Assembly: GCA_020809705.1 (NCBI GenBank) | Contig: CP085826.1 | Span: 5,642,001-5,706,000, forward strand | Source: Calonectria ilicicola | Taxonomy: Eukaryota > Ascomycota > Sordariomycetes > Hypocreales > Nectriaceae | Length of the DNA: 64,000 nt | Direction of reading: 5' to 3' | Shown here: positions 23,201 through 34,700 of the stretch, piece after piece | How positions within the stretch are numbered: the stretch's first letter is position 1 | Layout: every line of letters starts with the position of its first letter | The notes under the pieces: model-generated | What the model saw: the letters and a program-made list of their open reading frames with translations, nothing else | The model's database searches: none | Told to the model about the DNA's origin: nothing | Made by a program: the position numbers and the translations under genes

Positions 23201-25314
23201 CACTGTAGGGGTGTTTTTATACGTGGCTCAACGCCCCCCAAACTGTCGCTCACCCTGCATTTGGCTTCCCTGCCGATGTAACAGAATGGACCCTTAAGCT
23301 GCGGAGGCTATCTATCCTTCCTTGGGACACCTCCTCTTTTGCCCGCAATACACGGGTAGAGATTAGCATTTTCGATAAGTATGAAAACCTCGCCTCTTTG
23401 GATGACATCCTTTTATGGACCGTTCGGGCCAACCAGCTTCTAAAACCACCAGGACACCAAGAATTACAACCAATACCTCAAATCTAATGTCTGAATTTTT
23501 AAAGGAATTAATTGGTCGGTTTGACGGGATGAGATGCGCGCAGGTCGGTACCCTGAATTTCGGGGTCAAACCACAAACACCGATGCCTGGGTGACAACAG
23601 GAATGATCAACGGTGCGTCACAGCTTGAACATCTTCTCAACCCGCGGAGAGATCAACGGTGCGGCCCAGAACCGTCCAACCACCCATCAGCTGCTGTTTC
23701 AGGTCTACACGTGTCCATGCTGTTGGCATGCACCTCAGCCTCCTTTGGATGCTTCCGCCGATGCAAGGCTTTTGTTTGATGCCGAGTACCGTCGTAAAGG
23801 ATGAGAAGCTTGGCAGCTTTGTGCATTTGAGCCGATCCATACGTAGAGACAAGATGGCGTCCCTCCAAGTGGAGAAGGGTGGCTTTTTTCTTCTAATTTA
23901 GACAAGAATTGCCTTAGCCCTGGGTGGCAGCAGCGGGTGGTCACATAAGGAGTGAATCGATGAGCGGCGTGGCGGATAAGTTGGACCATGGGCATCCCAG
24001 AGAGGCATCAAGTGCCGGATTAGGAAAGGGGACTAAGCATATTCTTGCCAAGCGGGCGAGTGGGCTTTTGTCATGATGCATGCGGAAGCGCTATTGAAGT
24101 TGATTACCTTGGTTTACTTTGTTGACCTGAACATGTAAGCCTCAATCCCGTCACATGGGTCAAACCAACTCAGACATGTTCATTTGTAACCACGGACGTG
24201 CCCTTGTGGCTATCCGCAAATCCCATATGCGCATGAAATTGTGAGGACAGCGACCGTTGGATCATGTCTTGCTCGCGCGGTCCGCTAATGCCGGACTGAC
24301 ACACGGGCTTCCTTGCCAGGTGGGATGAATTCCAGCACACATGCCCCGAAATGCGCCAGCTGTTCTTGAGGTCAGATGAGATTGTTTGTGAGTGAGTGAG
24401 AGGAGAGAACTGGAGCCGGGATGCTGCCTGGGAAAAGCGAGACACCGATTGCTGTTTCTGCTCATGTGCAGATTTGCCTCCGTCATCAACTTCGCGCTCG
24501 GCCATATGCAGTGTGGTGGCAACACGAGCTGATAGAAACGCAAGGGGTTCAAATAATTCGAATACAGAGCCCTTGTTTGCCGCGTGGCTTTCCGTGTGGG
24601 GTAGCAACGCCCAACACTTCTCCGCCAAGTTTGAAGCTGGCTCATGCTATTCGCCAACGTCATGAGATCGCCTCCTGTCATGGGGGATGTGTGAGCAGGT
24701 TGAACCGCACTGTCCACCACACAGATGGAGCTCTCTAAGGTCGATCGTTCCGCCCGTCAGCCGCTGCGGCTGATCGGCCATTATTCTCTGAGCTAACCCC
24801 CCCCTCCCCACACCACTTGCTTCCTCTCCGATGCACAGTCCCCATTGCGGAGTCCCTCGCACAGTCCCTCGCAGCGGGAACCTTCTTGGTGCCTTGTTGG
24901 ATCATCATCAATACACTGACCGTTTCGGAACCCCGCCGTGCCACTCTGAGAATTAGAAGTCTCACCGCAAGACAACCAGGACCGAATAGTTAAACTGACA
25001 AGTCATTTTTTCCCGCCGGGCTTTTACTACTACTCGCTATGCATCACACACAGGTCGCTGGGATATCCCTTTGCTCGCTATCGCATCTGGCCGCCATCTT
25101 TCAGCACAGGTTTAGATGTGTGGCTAAAGAACCTGTTCCAACAGAAAAAAGACTTGAGCACTGCTGTTGGTGGCATCGTCCCTTCTCTCGCGAACATAGG
25201 AGCCAGGTCGCTAGCAAAATCCATCAAAGGTGAAGCCAGCAAGGAAGAAAGCGGGGACTGGGCATTCACGGAAAGAGCAGGAACAAGAACAAGGACAAGA
25301 AAAGAGCGGCCGCT

Positions 25315-25358
25315 GCGAGGCCGCTACGAGACCACTACGAGGCCACAACGAGGCCATG
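25315..25358 (+). repeat. Imperfect 11-mer tandem repeat, four copies
   Basis: Units GCGAGGCCGCT, ACGAGACCACT, ACGAGGCCACA and ACGAGGCCATG follow each other without gaps. They are preceded by a hexamer-like A/G-rich stretch (about 25280-25305). A small minisatellite in non-coding DNA. Confidence 0.7.
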
Positions 25359-27218
25359 AAAGGGGCGAGAGACGGATTTGGAATTGAAGAAACGGGATCA
25401 GGAAAGAGAGTTGCGCCCCAAAGTTTGACAGTTGAGAAGTTCGTCATTCGCCGTCTCGGTGCACGCCTGAGTGATATTATTCGCTACTGCCGTCACAGAT
25501 GTGTCAGCAGGCGGAGGAAACGAAGCCAAGGCATTCTCGACAGCCATCAAATGTTTCGCACCAGAGTTGTTGTCTCCGCTTTGTCCCCCTCCTGTGCCGC
25601 GCCCTGAAGTGCATTTTCCAGTTGCGTCAACACCGAAGGGGCCAATAGAATCCGAGCAATGTCAGTTGCAGCTGCAACAAGCCCTAATTGACAGTTTGGA
25701 CAGCGAGACATGTCCGAGTCCCACAGCCACATGTTTGTCCCGCTTCTTGAGGCAATGATAGGGTGTGATCCCCCATCTCGGGGCCTCTTCCCCGCCCCCA
25801 ACTGTTAACGCATGAGACTCTCTCGCGCCTCGGCAAAACAAACAGCAGCATCAATAGAGGCTCCATGCGGGCCAATTGGACCCTGTGAGTCTGGCCACCG
25901 CTGCGCCATCCCTGAGACATTCCGATGGGGAGGTTCTTTTATTTTTATTTATTTATTTAATTTTTTTTTTTTACATCATATTGCATTCTCAGTGCCTGCG
26001 TGAGTGCCTCCTTGGGCGCCTATTTGGGTGCCTATCCGACCCATCCAACTCTCTCAGTGGTGTGGCCGATACAAACCAGCTTGGCCCGCTGGTGCTAAGT
26101 TAGCAAGGAGGTTGTGTGAACCGGCTTCTGCATCTTTCCCTGCCTGCGGGCGGGCTGGGCCTGCACCCGCGTCTCTCATTTATTAGTTGCCACACCGAGA
26201 TCTCTCGCAGATCCGTTTTTGATTATGGTTTGAAACAGACGCCCTCCTGTGTTGAAGACGGGTATGGGAGACCCATGTCCTCGTTGCCACGTCGACACTG
26301 AATTACCTTGTGTCGGTTTTTTTGATACGAGGAATTTTTCTTTACCACCTCACCGGTAGTGTATCGTTGGCGAGAGGCAGCGCATATTAGCCCTGGCGTA
26401 TCACCATCCCTCATTCTCCTGTTCCAGAGTGCCGTCACCATAGGCAGACGGCTTCCAAATGCACACCATCACTGTCGAGACTAAGACACTATTGTATCCC
26501 TTGGTGGCTGACCGTAAACTGGCTTTGTAATAGCTGTAATTTGACGGGCCTTACTACTTAAGGGTAGCTCATCGGCTAGTCGTGTCAAAAACTGAGCTTG
26601 CCATAGCCGCCTCTACGTACCCATCTCATCGATCATCGATCTTTGTTTTTTTGATCACCATCTTAGACACCACCCTTGGCCCTCGACTAGTAGGGATAGG
26701 CCCGGTTTCAAGCAACGAGAACCCAAGACACGCAGACAAATTTGTTCAATCAGAATTCTAAATGAGCGCAATCATCCACCATATGGGGCATGGTAGCATG
26801 TGCTTGTCTCACAAAGCCCTGCATGTTACAGCAATTTAGGACTGAGTGGCTGAGGATTACTCTTTTTTTTTTGCTTTTTCCTTGGTCAAATTTCAGAATG
26901 CCTCATCTCTAAGTTCTTCTTGTATTCTCACTGTTCTCTGCGGATTGATGGGCTTCTATAACTTGAATTTGGCATGACCATCGGTATAACTACATCGTGA
27001 ACAGCCCGACTGAAAAGTATATTGCCCCATAATATGAAAACTTCAATCTGTGGTGGACCGTAATGCATAATAATGTGCCTTAATCAACGCCAAATTGGGG
27101 CGGGTAGAAAGCGGCCTCCAAAGAGGGAGATTCGTGTGTTGCATGAAAGAGTTGTGGGTATAACAATATGCATCAAGATTCCTGTATAAACAAAAGAGAA
27201 AATATCCCCAAGCCCAAA

Positions 27219-27290
27219 CCTATACCCATACCCATGCCCATACCCAGACCCAGACCCATACCTATACCTATACCTAAACCCAGACCCGAG
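27219..27290 (-). repeat. G-rich hexamer array in the velvet gene 3' UTR
   Basis: On the plus strand twelve consecutive hexamers of the form CCYANR (CCTATA, CCCATA, CCCATG, CCCAGA, CCTAAA and similar) run from 27219 to 27290. On the minus strand, the sense strand of the velvet gene, this is a series of GGGNNN units; six of them (27225-27260) are unbroken at exact 6-nt spacing. It begins 72 nt after the stop codon. Three-nucleotide loops between G triplets are ideal for a parallel G-quadruplex. Confidence 0.85.
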
Positions 27291-27362
27291 CTAGCCAGCC
27301 CCAGAGCACTTTTTGCCGCTTGTTGCTGGCATGTAAACGCCACAATATCATATCCTGGGCAA

Positions 27363-28745
27363 CTATCGTTGCGAAGAGCGCCGCTGTTTCTTGCCCTGAG
27401 AGGACTCTCCCTCGTCGTCCTGTTCTCCATCACTTGAATCATCAAAATTTTTATTGCTCTTCAATTTGTCGTTGCCTTTTTTAATCGAAATGATGCATCC
27501 TTGCTCTTTCAATCTCTTTGTCAGCCTGGTGCTAGCTTGCATGCCTGGAAAATCTTTGGCGCTGTAGACGGTGAACACTTCGCTTTTCGCTTCGACTAGA
27601 ACTGGGAAGTGCTTGACTTCTTTCGCCTTTGTGGGCTCGATCATTACCAGAGTAAACTTCAGACGAAACGAACCAGGGGTCCGGCAAGACAAGTCGGGGA
27701 AGCAAAAGAAGCAGCCTTCTACCCCAAACTCGTCTTTGCCCACAAAGGGAGCTCCAACAAGTGAGCCCATGAGTCGTCGCTGCTGCCTGTATTCCTCGGG
27801 CATGAATGCTGCATCTCGAGTCCCCGATTCGTCCAGTATCGAGCAACTCATAATATAGTGGCAATATCGGAGCCTTTTTTTGATATCATCCTCTGTGAGA
27901 AAGGGACACTCAATCGAAAGCTGGACAATGGGAGGCGGATCGATCACTCTTCTGTCCCTTTCTCCGAAGCCACATGATCGTGCGGCGGCTGGCTGTTGTC
28001 GAATAGTGAGAAAGTATCTGACATCAGACTCGCTGGGGGGCCTGCCGCCGTTGCCTACGCAGGCATCGGCGCTGAGAAGATCGGCGATTCTCATGGGGTC
28101 TGGCCTGTTCTCTGGGTGTGGCATGCGGTGACCGCCCGAACTCGATGTAAGTGCCATGGTGGTTGGATCAGTGTGGTGTCGATGTCTGAGGTCAAATTCT
28201 GCTCCCATCCGGGGTTGAATAGGACGGGGTGCGAATGTGGTATAAACTGGAGGTTGAAGGTCTTGAAAGCTGTTTTCGTGAGGGTTGTGAGGCATCTGGT
28301 GGTTATGAAAGGATTGAAGAGGCCTTCTTGGGTCGCAGCGAATATCTAGTGGGGATTGCTCGGATAGTTGTAGCCCATGTTCTGTCTGTCGGCTGGAAGA
28401 CAGGCCCGGGCTGTGGTGAGACGGCGGCAGTCCCAACGTCGGGGGAGGGTGTGAGACAAGCTGAGCGGAAGTGGGCACCTCAGCGCTTTGATATCCAAGG
28501 CCAAATCTTGGGGCCTGTGGGGACGGTGCCTGCGAGGGGCCATGATTGCCAGGCACTCCGGGTACCGGGCTAGTTGGAGGAGGTAGTCGGAGGTTCTGTG
28601 GTGGTTGTCCATGCGCCTGGGGACGAAGAGCTGGGTCCCGAAGAGAGCAACGAGGATCAGAAGGCCACGGAGTGGGATATGGGCGAGCCATGGTGGCAGA
28701 GCCCCCCAACGTCTTGATGGACGTGTCAACGGCGGTGGAAGACAT
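27363..28745 (-). CDS. velC: Velvet-family developmental regulator, probably VelC
   Basis: Single exon, 460 aa. The N-terminal ~240 residues are Pro/His/Gln-rich and low in complexity. A velvet DNA-binding/dimerisation domain covers about residues 243-425: FLTIRQQPAAARSCGFGERD, RRVIDPPPIVQLSI, YIMSCSILDESGTRDAAFMP, LMGSLVGAPFVGKDEFGVEG, CFFCFPDLSCRTPGSFRLKF and the final VYSAKDFPGMQASTRLTKRL are all family signatures. There is no large insertion in the domain, unlike VelB or VosA, and the DAAFMPEEYRQQRRLMG stretch fits VelC; the paralog call is from memory of the family and is less sure than 'velvet'. A basic tail (GKKQRRSSQR) may be a nuclear signal. Velvet proteins regulate sporulation, sexual development and secondary metabolism. 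The gene stands alone between two long gene-free regions, has a long pyrimidine-rich leader and a G-rich 3' UTR. Confidence 0.9.
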   Translation of the reverse strand: MSSTAVDTSIKTLGGSATMARPYPTPWPSDPRCSLRDPALRPQAHGQPPQNLRLPPPTSPVPGVPGNHGPSQAPSPQAPRFGLGYQSAEVPTSAQLVSHPPPTLGLPPSHHSPGLSSSRQTEHGLQLSEQSPLDIRCDPRRPLQSFHNHQMPHNPHENSFQDLQPPVYTTFAPRPIQPRMGAEFDLRHRHHTDPTTMALTSSSGGHRMPHPENRPDPMRIADLLSADACVGNGGRPPSESDVRYFLTIRQQPAAARSCGFGERDRRVIDPPPIVQLSIECPFLTEDDIKKRLRYCHYIMSCSILDESGTRDAAFMPEEYRQQRRLMGSLVGAPFVGKDEFGVEGCFFCFPDLSCRTPGSFRLKFTLVMIEPTKAKEVKHFPVLVEAKSEVFTVYSAKDFPGMQASTRLTKRLKEQGCIISIKKGNDKLKSNKNFDDSSDGEQDDEGESSQGKKQRRSSQR

Positions 28746-31700
28746 GGAGAAGTGTGTGGTTTAAAATGAAATGATTATAAACGGGGAGTGACTTTTTATT
28801 TTTAATTTTTAATTTTTAATTTTTTTTTTGAAAGGAGGAAGGGTATCGCCAGCTTTGGAGGTGAGTGATGGCTCAAATCGCTTGCATCGATTTAGCGAAC
28901 TTACATGGCCTGAGAACACCCAAACTCCAATGGGGAGATCGGCCAAATCTAGGAGACAGGACGGGAAGACCCAGCAGTCCGTGTCTTCCAGAGGAATGCA
29001 GATGGATCCACAGGGCGGGTGGTGTTAAGTAGGGGTGTCGGCTGTCGCTGGGCGTGCTTGGCCGCAAGACAACAAGCCACCACAGAGGGAGGGGGTAGGT
29101 GTGAGTGGAAACGCTGGAGGAGATGGCAGCAGACCCAATAAACCGGAATAAAGTGCCCGGTATGATTGACTGATGACGGAGAATGCGTTAGCGGCGAGGG
29201 ATTGAAGGAATCAAGTCCAAGAGGGAGTGAGCCAAAGTTGGACGCAGTGGTCGAGAAGCCGGCAGGCCATCCACTCCACATGCAGCCGGATTTGGAGCAA
29301 CTTTTGTTGGTCAGTGGCGGCGAGACAACCTGGCCACAAAACGGGGCGTGACGGCAACGGATGGGGGACAGCAACCGGTTCCTACGCAAGAAAGCGCATT
29401 CCCTTGTCAGTGTGGAGTACGGTAGACCCGGTGGGTGGATGCAAGGACTGTCAATAAAATCGATGGGCGTGACTGGCAGACAGCCGTCTGGGGATAGCTG
29501 AAGGAGGGGGGGGGGGAAACGAGGCCCGTGGAAGGGTGTGAGACCAGGTGGGATGTGACAGCTCGGCGGCTGCGTGATGGTGGATGCGTGAGTGGGTGAT
29601 TGGAAGTTCCGCCGGGGATAAAATGAGGAAAACTACGAGGGAGAGAGCGGAGGAAAAGCAAAGAAGAGGGAACAGCAGCTGAAAAAGAGGGTGCGTTGCA
29701 GAAGAATGAGATAGATCTGGGGGTGGCGCGGGGCCAGAAATTGGGTGAGATGGTGGTGATGGGCAATGGTGATGCTGATGGCAATGACGAAGGCGTAGTT
29801 GACACGATGGACAGGGTGGACAGGGCGGGGAGCTGGGGAATGGCATGGATTCTGGGGGCGAGCGTCGAGGCAGGCAGCAGAGGAGCAAGCAATTGATGAG
29901 TTATCGGCCTCAATTTCAAATGGAAATGGCACCCGCGGTGGCGGAGGTGAGGAGCAACCCAGGAGGTGACCTGGGTGCGAAATGGGAGCGAGATGGGAGG
30001 CAGCTCCTGCAAAGCTTGCAAATGGGCAAAGGCAACAAGCAATACGCCAGAGTTGGCCTAGTCAGTGTCACTATACCCAGTGACTGAGGGACAGTCCAAG
30101 TCATCAGCGCGAAACTGCAACGGTGAGCAAGCGACGTGCAGCGCGGGCAGCAAGCAGGTCGGTCGCATCTGCTTGCCTCCGGTCTCGTCTCGACAGTCGA
30201 CGCGACAACATCCTCGTCCATCCATCTTATGGGCGACTTGGCCGGGCGCTCTCCCTCCATCACCAACCAACCAGCTGAAGGCGACGGGCGTGCCCTCCTC
30301 CATCCCTCCCCTCAAAATACGAATGACATCAAACGCCCGTATCCTTGCTCTTACACCTTGCCGCCTTTCATGCACATCAATGTGTGTGTGCCTGAAATAT
30401 TGGCTAGCATCGGACAGCCACCGGGAGACTCGATACCGCCATTCGAGCTATTCGCCCGCCAATAGTGGCGGGCCAGATGATAAGCCCGGCCTCGCCTATT
30501 CATCTGCCCACTAGAAGAATGAAAATAGCAAAGTTCCTCTCATTCCTCCAGTCAGGTAATGCACTCGGCCATGGGGGAGGCTTTCGGCATGGGGTGGCAA
30601 GTGAGGTAGCGAGGGTTAATTCCATGGGGCTTCGTTTCCGCAAAGACCCCTGTCGCGGCCACTGGACGCCAATACCCACACCGCAGCTCCAGGATGACTT
30701 GTCAGCTATAAATCTGAATCTCCAGCAAGGTAGTTGGGCAAGCGAGGCAAAGAGCCCTTGCGGCCCTACGGCGTGGCGGTCCCCTGATTGCTGCCGACAA
30801 GATATTCCTCCCGGCGGCAAAGCACTGGACCGAGGGGTGTGGGGGTAGGAGCATGGCGCGCCCGGTTACCTCACTGCAACATCCCATGTGCACTCACTTG
30901 CAGGTGATCGGTTTCCGTTTTGATATTGCTACATAGTACATATGTATGCTCAGTGGTGGGCCAACTAAGCCCTCGCAAGGCTTGCGGTTGAACAAAGGGA
31001 GTGAGCTTGGCATCCGTTCCCTAGCTGACGGATCCTCATGCAGGACAGGCTGCCCCAGCCAAGTTCCTCGGAGCGAACGCAGCTAAGACGAATGATATGA
31101 GGCTCGGCTCCTGGAAACCGGGGCTGTTGGTCGGGTTCCATGGCGGTATTGTGACACGACACACAGTTGCAGTAGGATGAGGCATGGGCCCATTGCACAA
31201 GGATGACGGACGCGGCGCTTTACACACAACCAGCAACCCTCCCTCAGCAATGGCCTCTGTTTTCTCACTTTGGGCATGCTCGACACGGCATCCAAGGAAC
31301 CATGAGGCTAATTTAGCTCCCACCTTAAGCGCCGCCTCCTCTCCGAGGGACCCACCCCCTCGTTAGGGCACGTATGTACATGAGACCCCAAACCCATGCC
31401 GCTAGTCGTTTGGCAGCAAGAAGTTGTCAGCTACCAACAGACCTAACACAGTGACCCAATGTGTGCTTACTGGCATGGCATCGTCATATGGGCATCATGA
31501 TACTTCGAGCACCCAACATTTGGTTCTTGGTTCCTCGAAATCCACCGACTCGGTTCTTCTCAGCATCTTAGGTCGCTTGTACAATGTATACTCTCGGTTT
31601 TCTCTGGTACAACAGCTTCCTGCTGCAACAACTAGCAGCCCAGGCTCATGGTCGAGGGACAGGTGACATATGGCATTGCAGATGGCTTGCGCCGCAAATT

Positions 31701-34700
31701 TCTTGTTTTTGCATCGTGCATTTGCCATTTCCAACCCCGTCTTCCTCGTGACATGCCCGAGAGCTACCATGATCACTTTGACCACTAACCAACTAGAGTG
31801 AATCTCCCTCTGCTTTTCCCCCCATCCGACCTGAGGGCTCTAGGCCATGCATGGCGTATTGCTACCCCTCCCCCAAAGTGCAAATCGATCCTTCCAATGA
31901 AAATTTGAGCGGTGTTGGTTTGGCGCCCCATCCAGGCCTGAGAGCACCCTCTACCTCATGCCCCTAGGAAGACAGCAGGATTGATTGAGAGACATGCATC
32001 CATCCTCTTGGCTCTCACATGGCGAATGATGAATCCTCCTTTGGAAGCGACTGGCAGGCGGTCTGCCGCTCTGAATCCTGCTTGAGAAGTGATTGATGTC
32101 AGGCCTCAAAATATACAACTCGAGCCGTTATCGCTGCCGCTTGAGGCTCACCCCCGGACCAGCTAATAATCCATCCACTCGTGCCTATTATCTTCGGCCA
32201 ACCCACCGCTAGCGTAATCTAATGCTGCCTCCGGGGTTGCTCCGATCCAAAAGCTGACTTCTAGCGTGATCTACAAGCACAAGGATAATGCCAGGATTAG
32301 CAGGACTCTGAGATCTTGACTAGACTGCTCAAAGCTGCTATCTTCTTGGAGAAATACCTTGACTTGTAGGTGCATACGGGTTCATCATCTCGATCTAGCG
32401 GCGGGCTTGTACTTGTTGCCATCATCGGCGCTGGGGGTTGTGCCGTGATCGACATCTGTGTCATGGATCTAATTGCCGCATTTTGAGTAATGGCCCTGGA
32501 CAAGATCCCGCGAGTTGCCGTGAGTGGGAGATCACTAGTGCCATCGGTGCTTCCTTTATTTCGTACTGTACTACTTAGGGTTACACAAGGATTGGACGGA
32601 GGGTGCCCACTTCCGTGGCTCCGATCGACTTGGGTTGATCTGCTTCTCGCGGGAACTAACGGACTTTCGACACAATCCATTATTCCCTCCGCCTTAGTTC
32701 AGTTGGTTGGTTGGCCATGCAGACAGGGTCCTTCACGCCGTTTCCTTCAAAAAACGGGGGGGCAGGTGGCTTATTACCCATTTCCCACTAAGCCAGCAAG
32801 TGGATGAAAAGAGGCAAAAAAGACCCATGCTCCCTCTCCAAGCCTCGACGCCATTGAAAAGCAGGCGGAGAAGAATCGGGCAAAGGCGGTCCAGACACAT
32901 ATTGCCAGACACAGTTTTCGCAGCTCCCACAGCTCAGCCTCAGACGACTATCGACACGGCTCGGCCCTGGCCTTGCCCTGCCTTCGCCTCAGTGCTTCCA
33001 CGCACTTAGCCTCCGGCTAGCGCTGGGCCCTCAGCCCCAATGTATCGCGGGTGTGGTTGCGTCAGTTGGGGTGGTTGAAGCAGCAGCTGCACCATGTCGC
33101 TTCCCTGGCCAGGACTCAGCGGAGGGAAGTTGCGCCATGGACCCGGACCGTGGATGGCGATCAGCCGGAATCATAATGCACAGACAACGCTTGTTCTGAC
33201 CTGCAGTGGACTCCGAATGGTGCATCTGGCTTCGTTGCCCGACATCCATGCTGACAATGCACCCAGCATCCAGCGTGGCAGGCAGACCCAACCAACAGAC
33301 CAACCAACAGACGCCGAGCAGCAGCGAGCAGCAGCCCGCGCGGGGCTATTTCCATTTTCTCCCTCGCCTCTCCCTCGCCTGTCTCTCTCCCTCTCTCTTG
33401 GCGATTCATTTTCGTCCCGTTCCGCTGCTATACAAAGTGGTGGACTCTGCCCGCAAATAACGGGTCGTGTCCTGTTCCCCCATCAGGCTGAGAGCCCTAG
33501 CCCCAGTCCCAGTCCCAGATCCAGCCCCAAACGGGCAGGACTATTGAATGTAGTTGCGGGAACTAAGACGAAACTTCTGTGATGGCCACTGCAGCATGCA
33601 CGCACGCACGAGTCAGCGCCACCCGAATCACTGCGTACTGTACATGTGTGTGTGTGTGTGTATTACACACACCATATAACACACACCAGTGGCTGACAGC
33701 ACAGGTGTCAACCCGGCGAAGCTTGGTAGCGGCGTGCTGATCGTCGTACGATGGCACAACCAACACGCGTTCTCAAAGTTCTCTCCCCGTTTCCCCGTCC
33801 GGCCCCCCGCCCGGGGACGCGGCGCCGTCACATGCCTGACACAGGGACGAGGCCCGGGGGCTCTAGGTTGCGTTAGCCGTCGCGGCTTGTACAACTGCGC
33901 GGGGGATACTACCGCTTCCGCGCTTCTCTGAGATTCATCAACTGCAGATGGTCACACGCCACTGCCCCGCGGCTTAAGTCGGCTGGGGTACCCGAACTAA
34001 CCACCAGGTAGGTGTAGCAACAATACGACGGCAGCCTCGTTTGGCCCAAAGTACACTTCACTTCTAATATTCATGGTAGCGAGCGCTCAGCGCGGTATAT
34101 GGAATGCATCGCTAATCACACCAAACCCCCAGTCCCCATCACATGAGCTTGGTATGCGTGCAGTTGGTTCGGTCCTCTTCGTATTCTACATCCTCAGCTA
34201 GCACAAGTATGTATGCCAGTCGCATAAGCTTGATGCAGGCGAAATTACATGCCGTTTTAATATATGATCTCATTTCTTTGAGTTGTATGATATTGTATAG
34301 GCGGTGAAATACAACCAAGTCTCTGTCTGCACAATCATTCCGGGCATGTGATCTCTCAATGCTTAGAATATCCAATTTTGGAATGTCAAAGTCATTAAAA
34401 GCAAGCTAATTCGAATAAAATAATGGAATCCGCGTTTCTATACAGCCAAGCCTCTTATACTCACATGCTTCAGGGATGTCGAGTCAGTAGAAATGAATGC
34501 GTACGTAGTATTGCTATGTTTTAGTATTTCAGATAGTACAACAGCAAGGCACCACCAAGCCCCAACGTTCACCGCTGTGTAAATTGCATCCTGGCAAATT
34601 TCCCGCGATGGCTAGATCACTATAATCAACAAGTTGATTAGGGTAATTGCTGAGGCTTAGTTACGGGATGTCTCTTGCTATTCCCAATTAGAGGCTGATG

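Larger units (their letters stand above)
18087..27362. other. 9.3-kb gene desert
   Basis: Between the DUF1996 start codon and the velvet gene stop codon I see no convincing gene. ORFs of up to 152 codons occur on both strands but overlap each other and lack conserved motifs, signal peptides or frames that join over introns. Contents are a perfect GC-rich hairpin at 20202-20229, a 13-bp direct repeat (GATCAACGGTGCG at 23605 and 23651), a four-unit 11-mer repeat at 25315-25358, many short T/A runs, and the G-rich array of the velvet 3' UTR at its right end. Possible non-coding transcripts or regulatory DNA cannot be judged from sequence. Confidence 0.6.

Noticed and set aside
23001..23297. 98-codon ORF with Cys-rich translation
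   Set aside because: It has a start codon but no signal peptide, no typical cysteine spacing of secreted effectors, and no supporting introns or flanks.
27173..27445. 90-codon minus-strand ORF rich in Gly/Leu/Met/Ile
   Set aside because: It is a translation of the hexamer array running into the velvet coding region in another frame.
29407..30042. 211-codon minus-strand ORF (and a 145-codon one in another frame)
   Set aside because: Low-complexity Pro/Ser/Leu translation of a pyrimidine-rich tract, open in several frames at once; better read as leader of the velvet gene.
32690..32770. tRNA-like A box (TAGTTCAGTTGG)
   Set aside because: The downstream sequence gives no pairing acceptor stem and no good T arm at the right distance.
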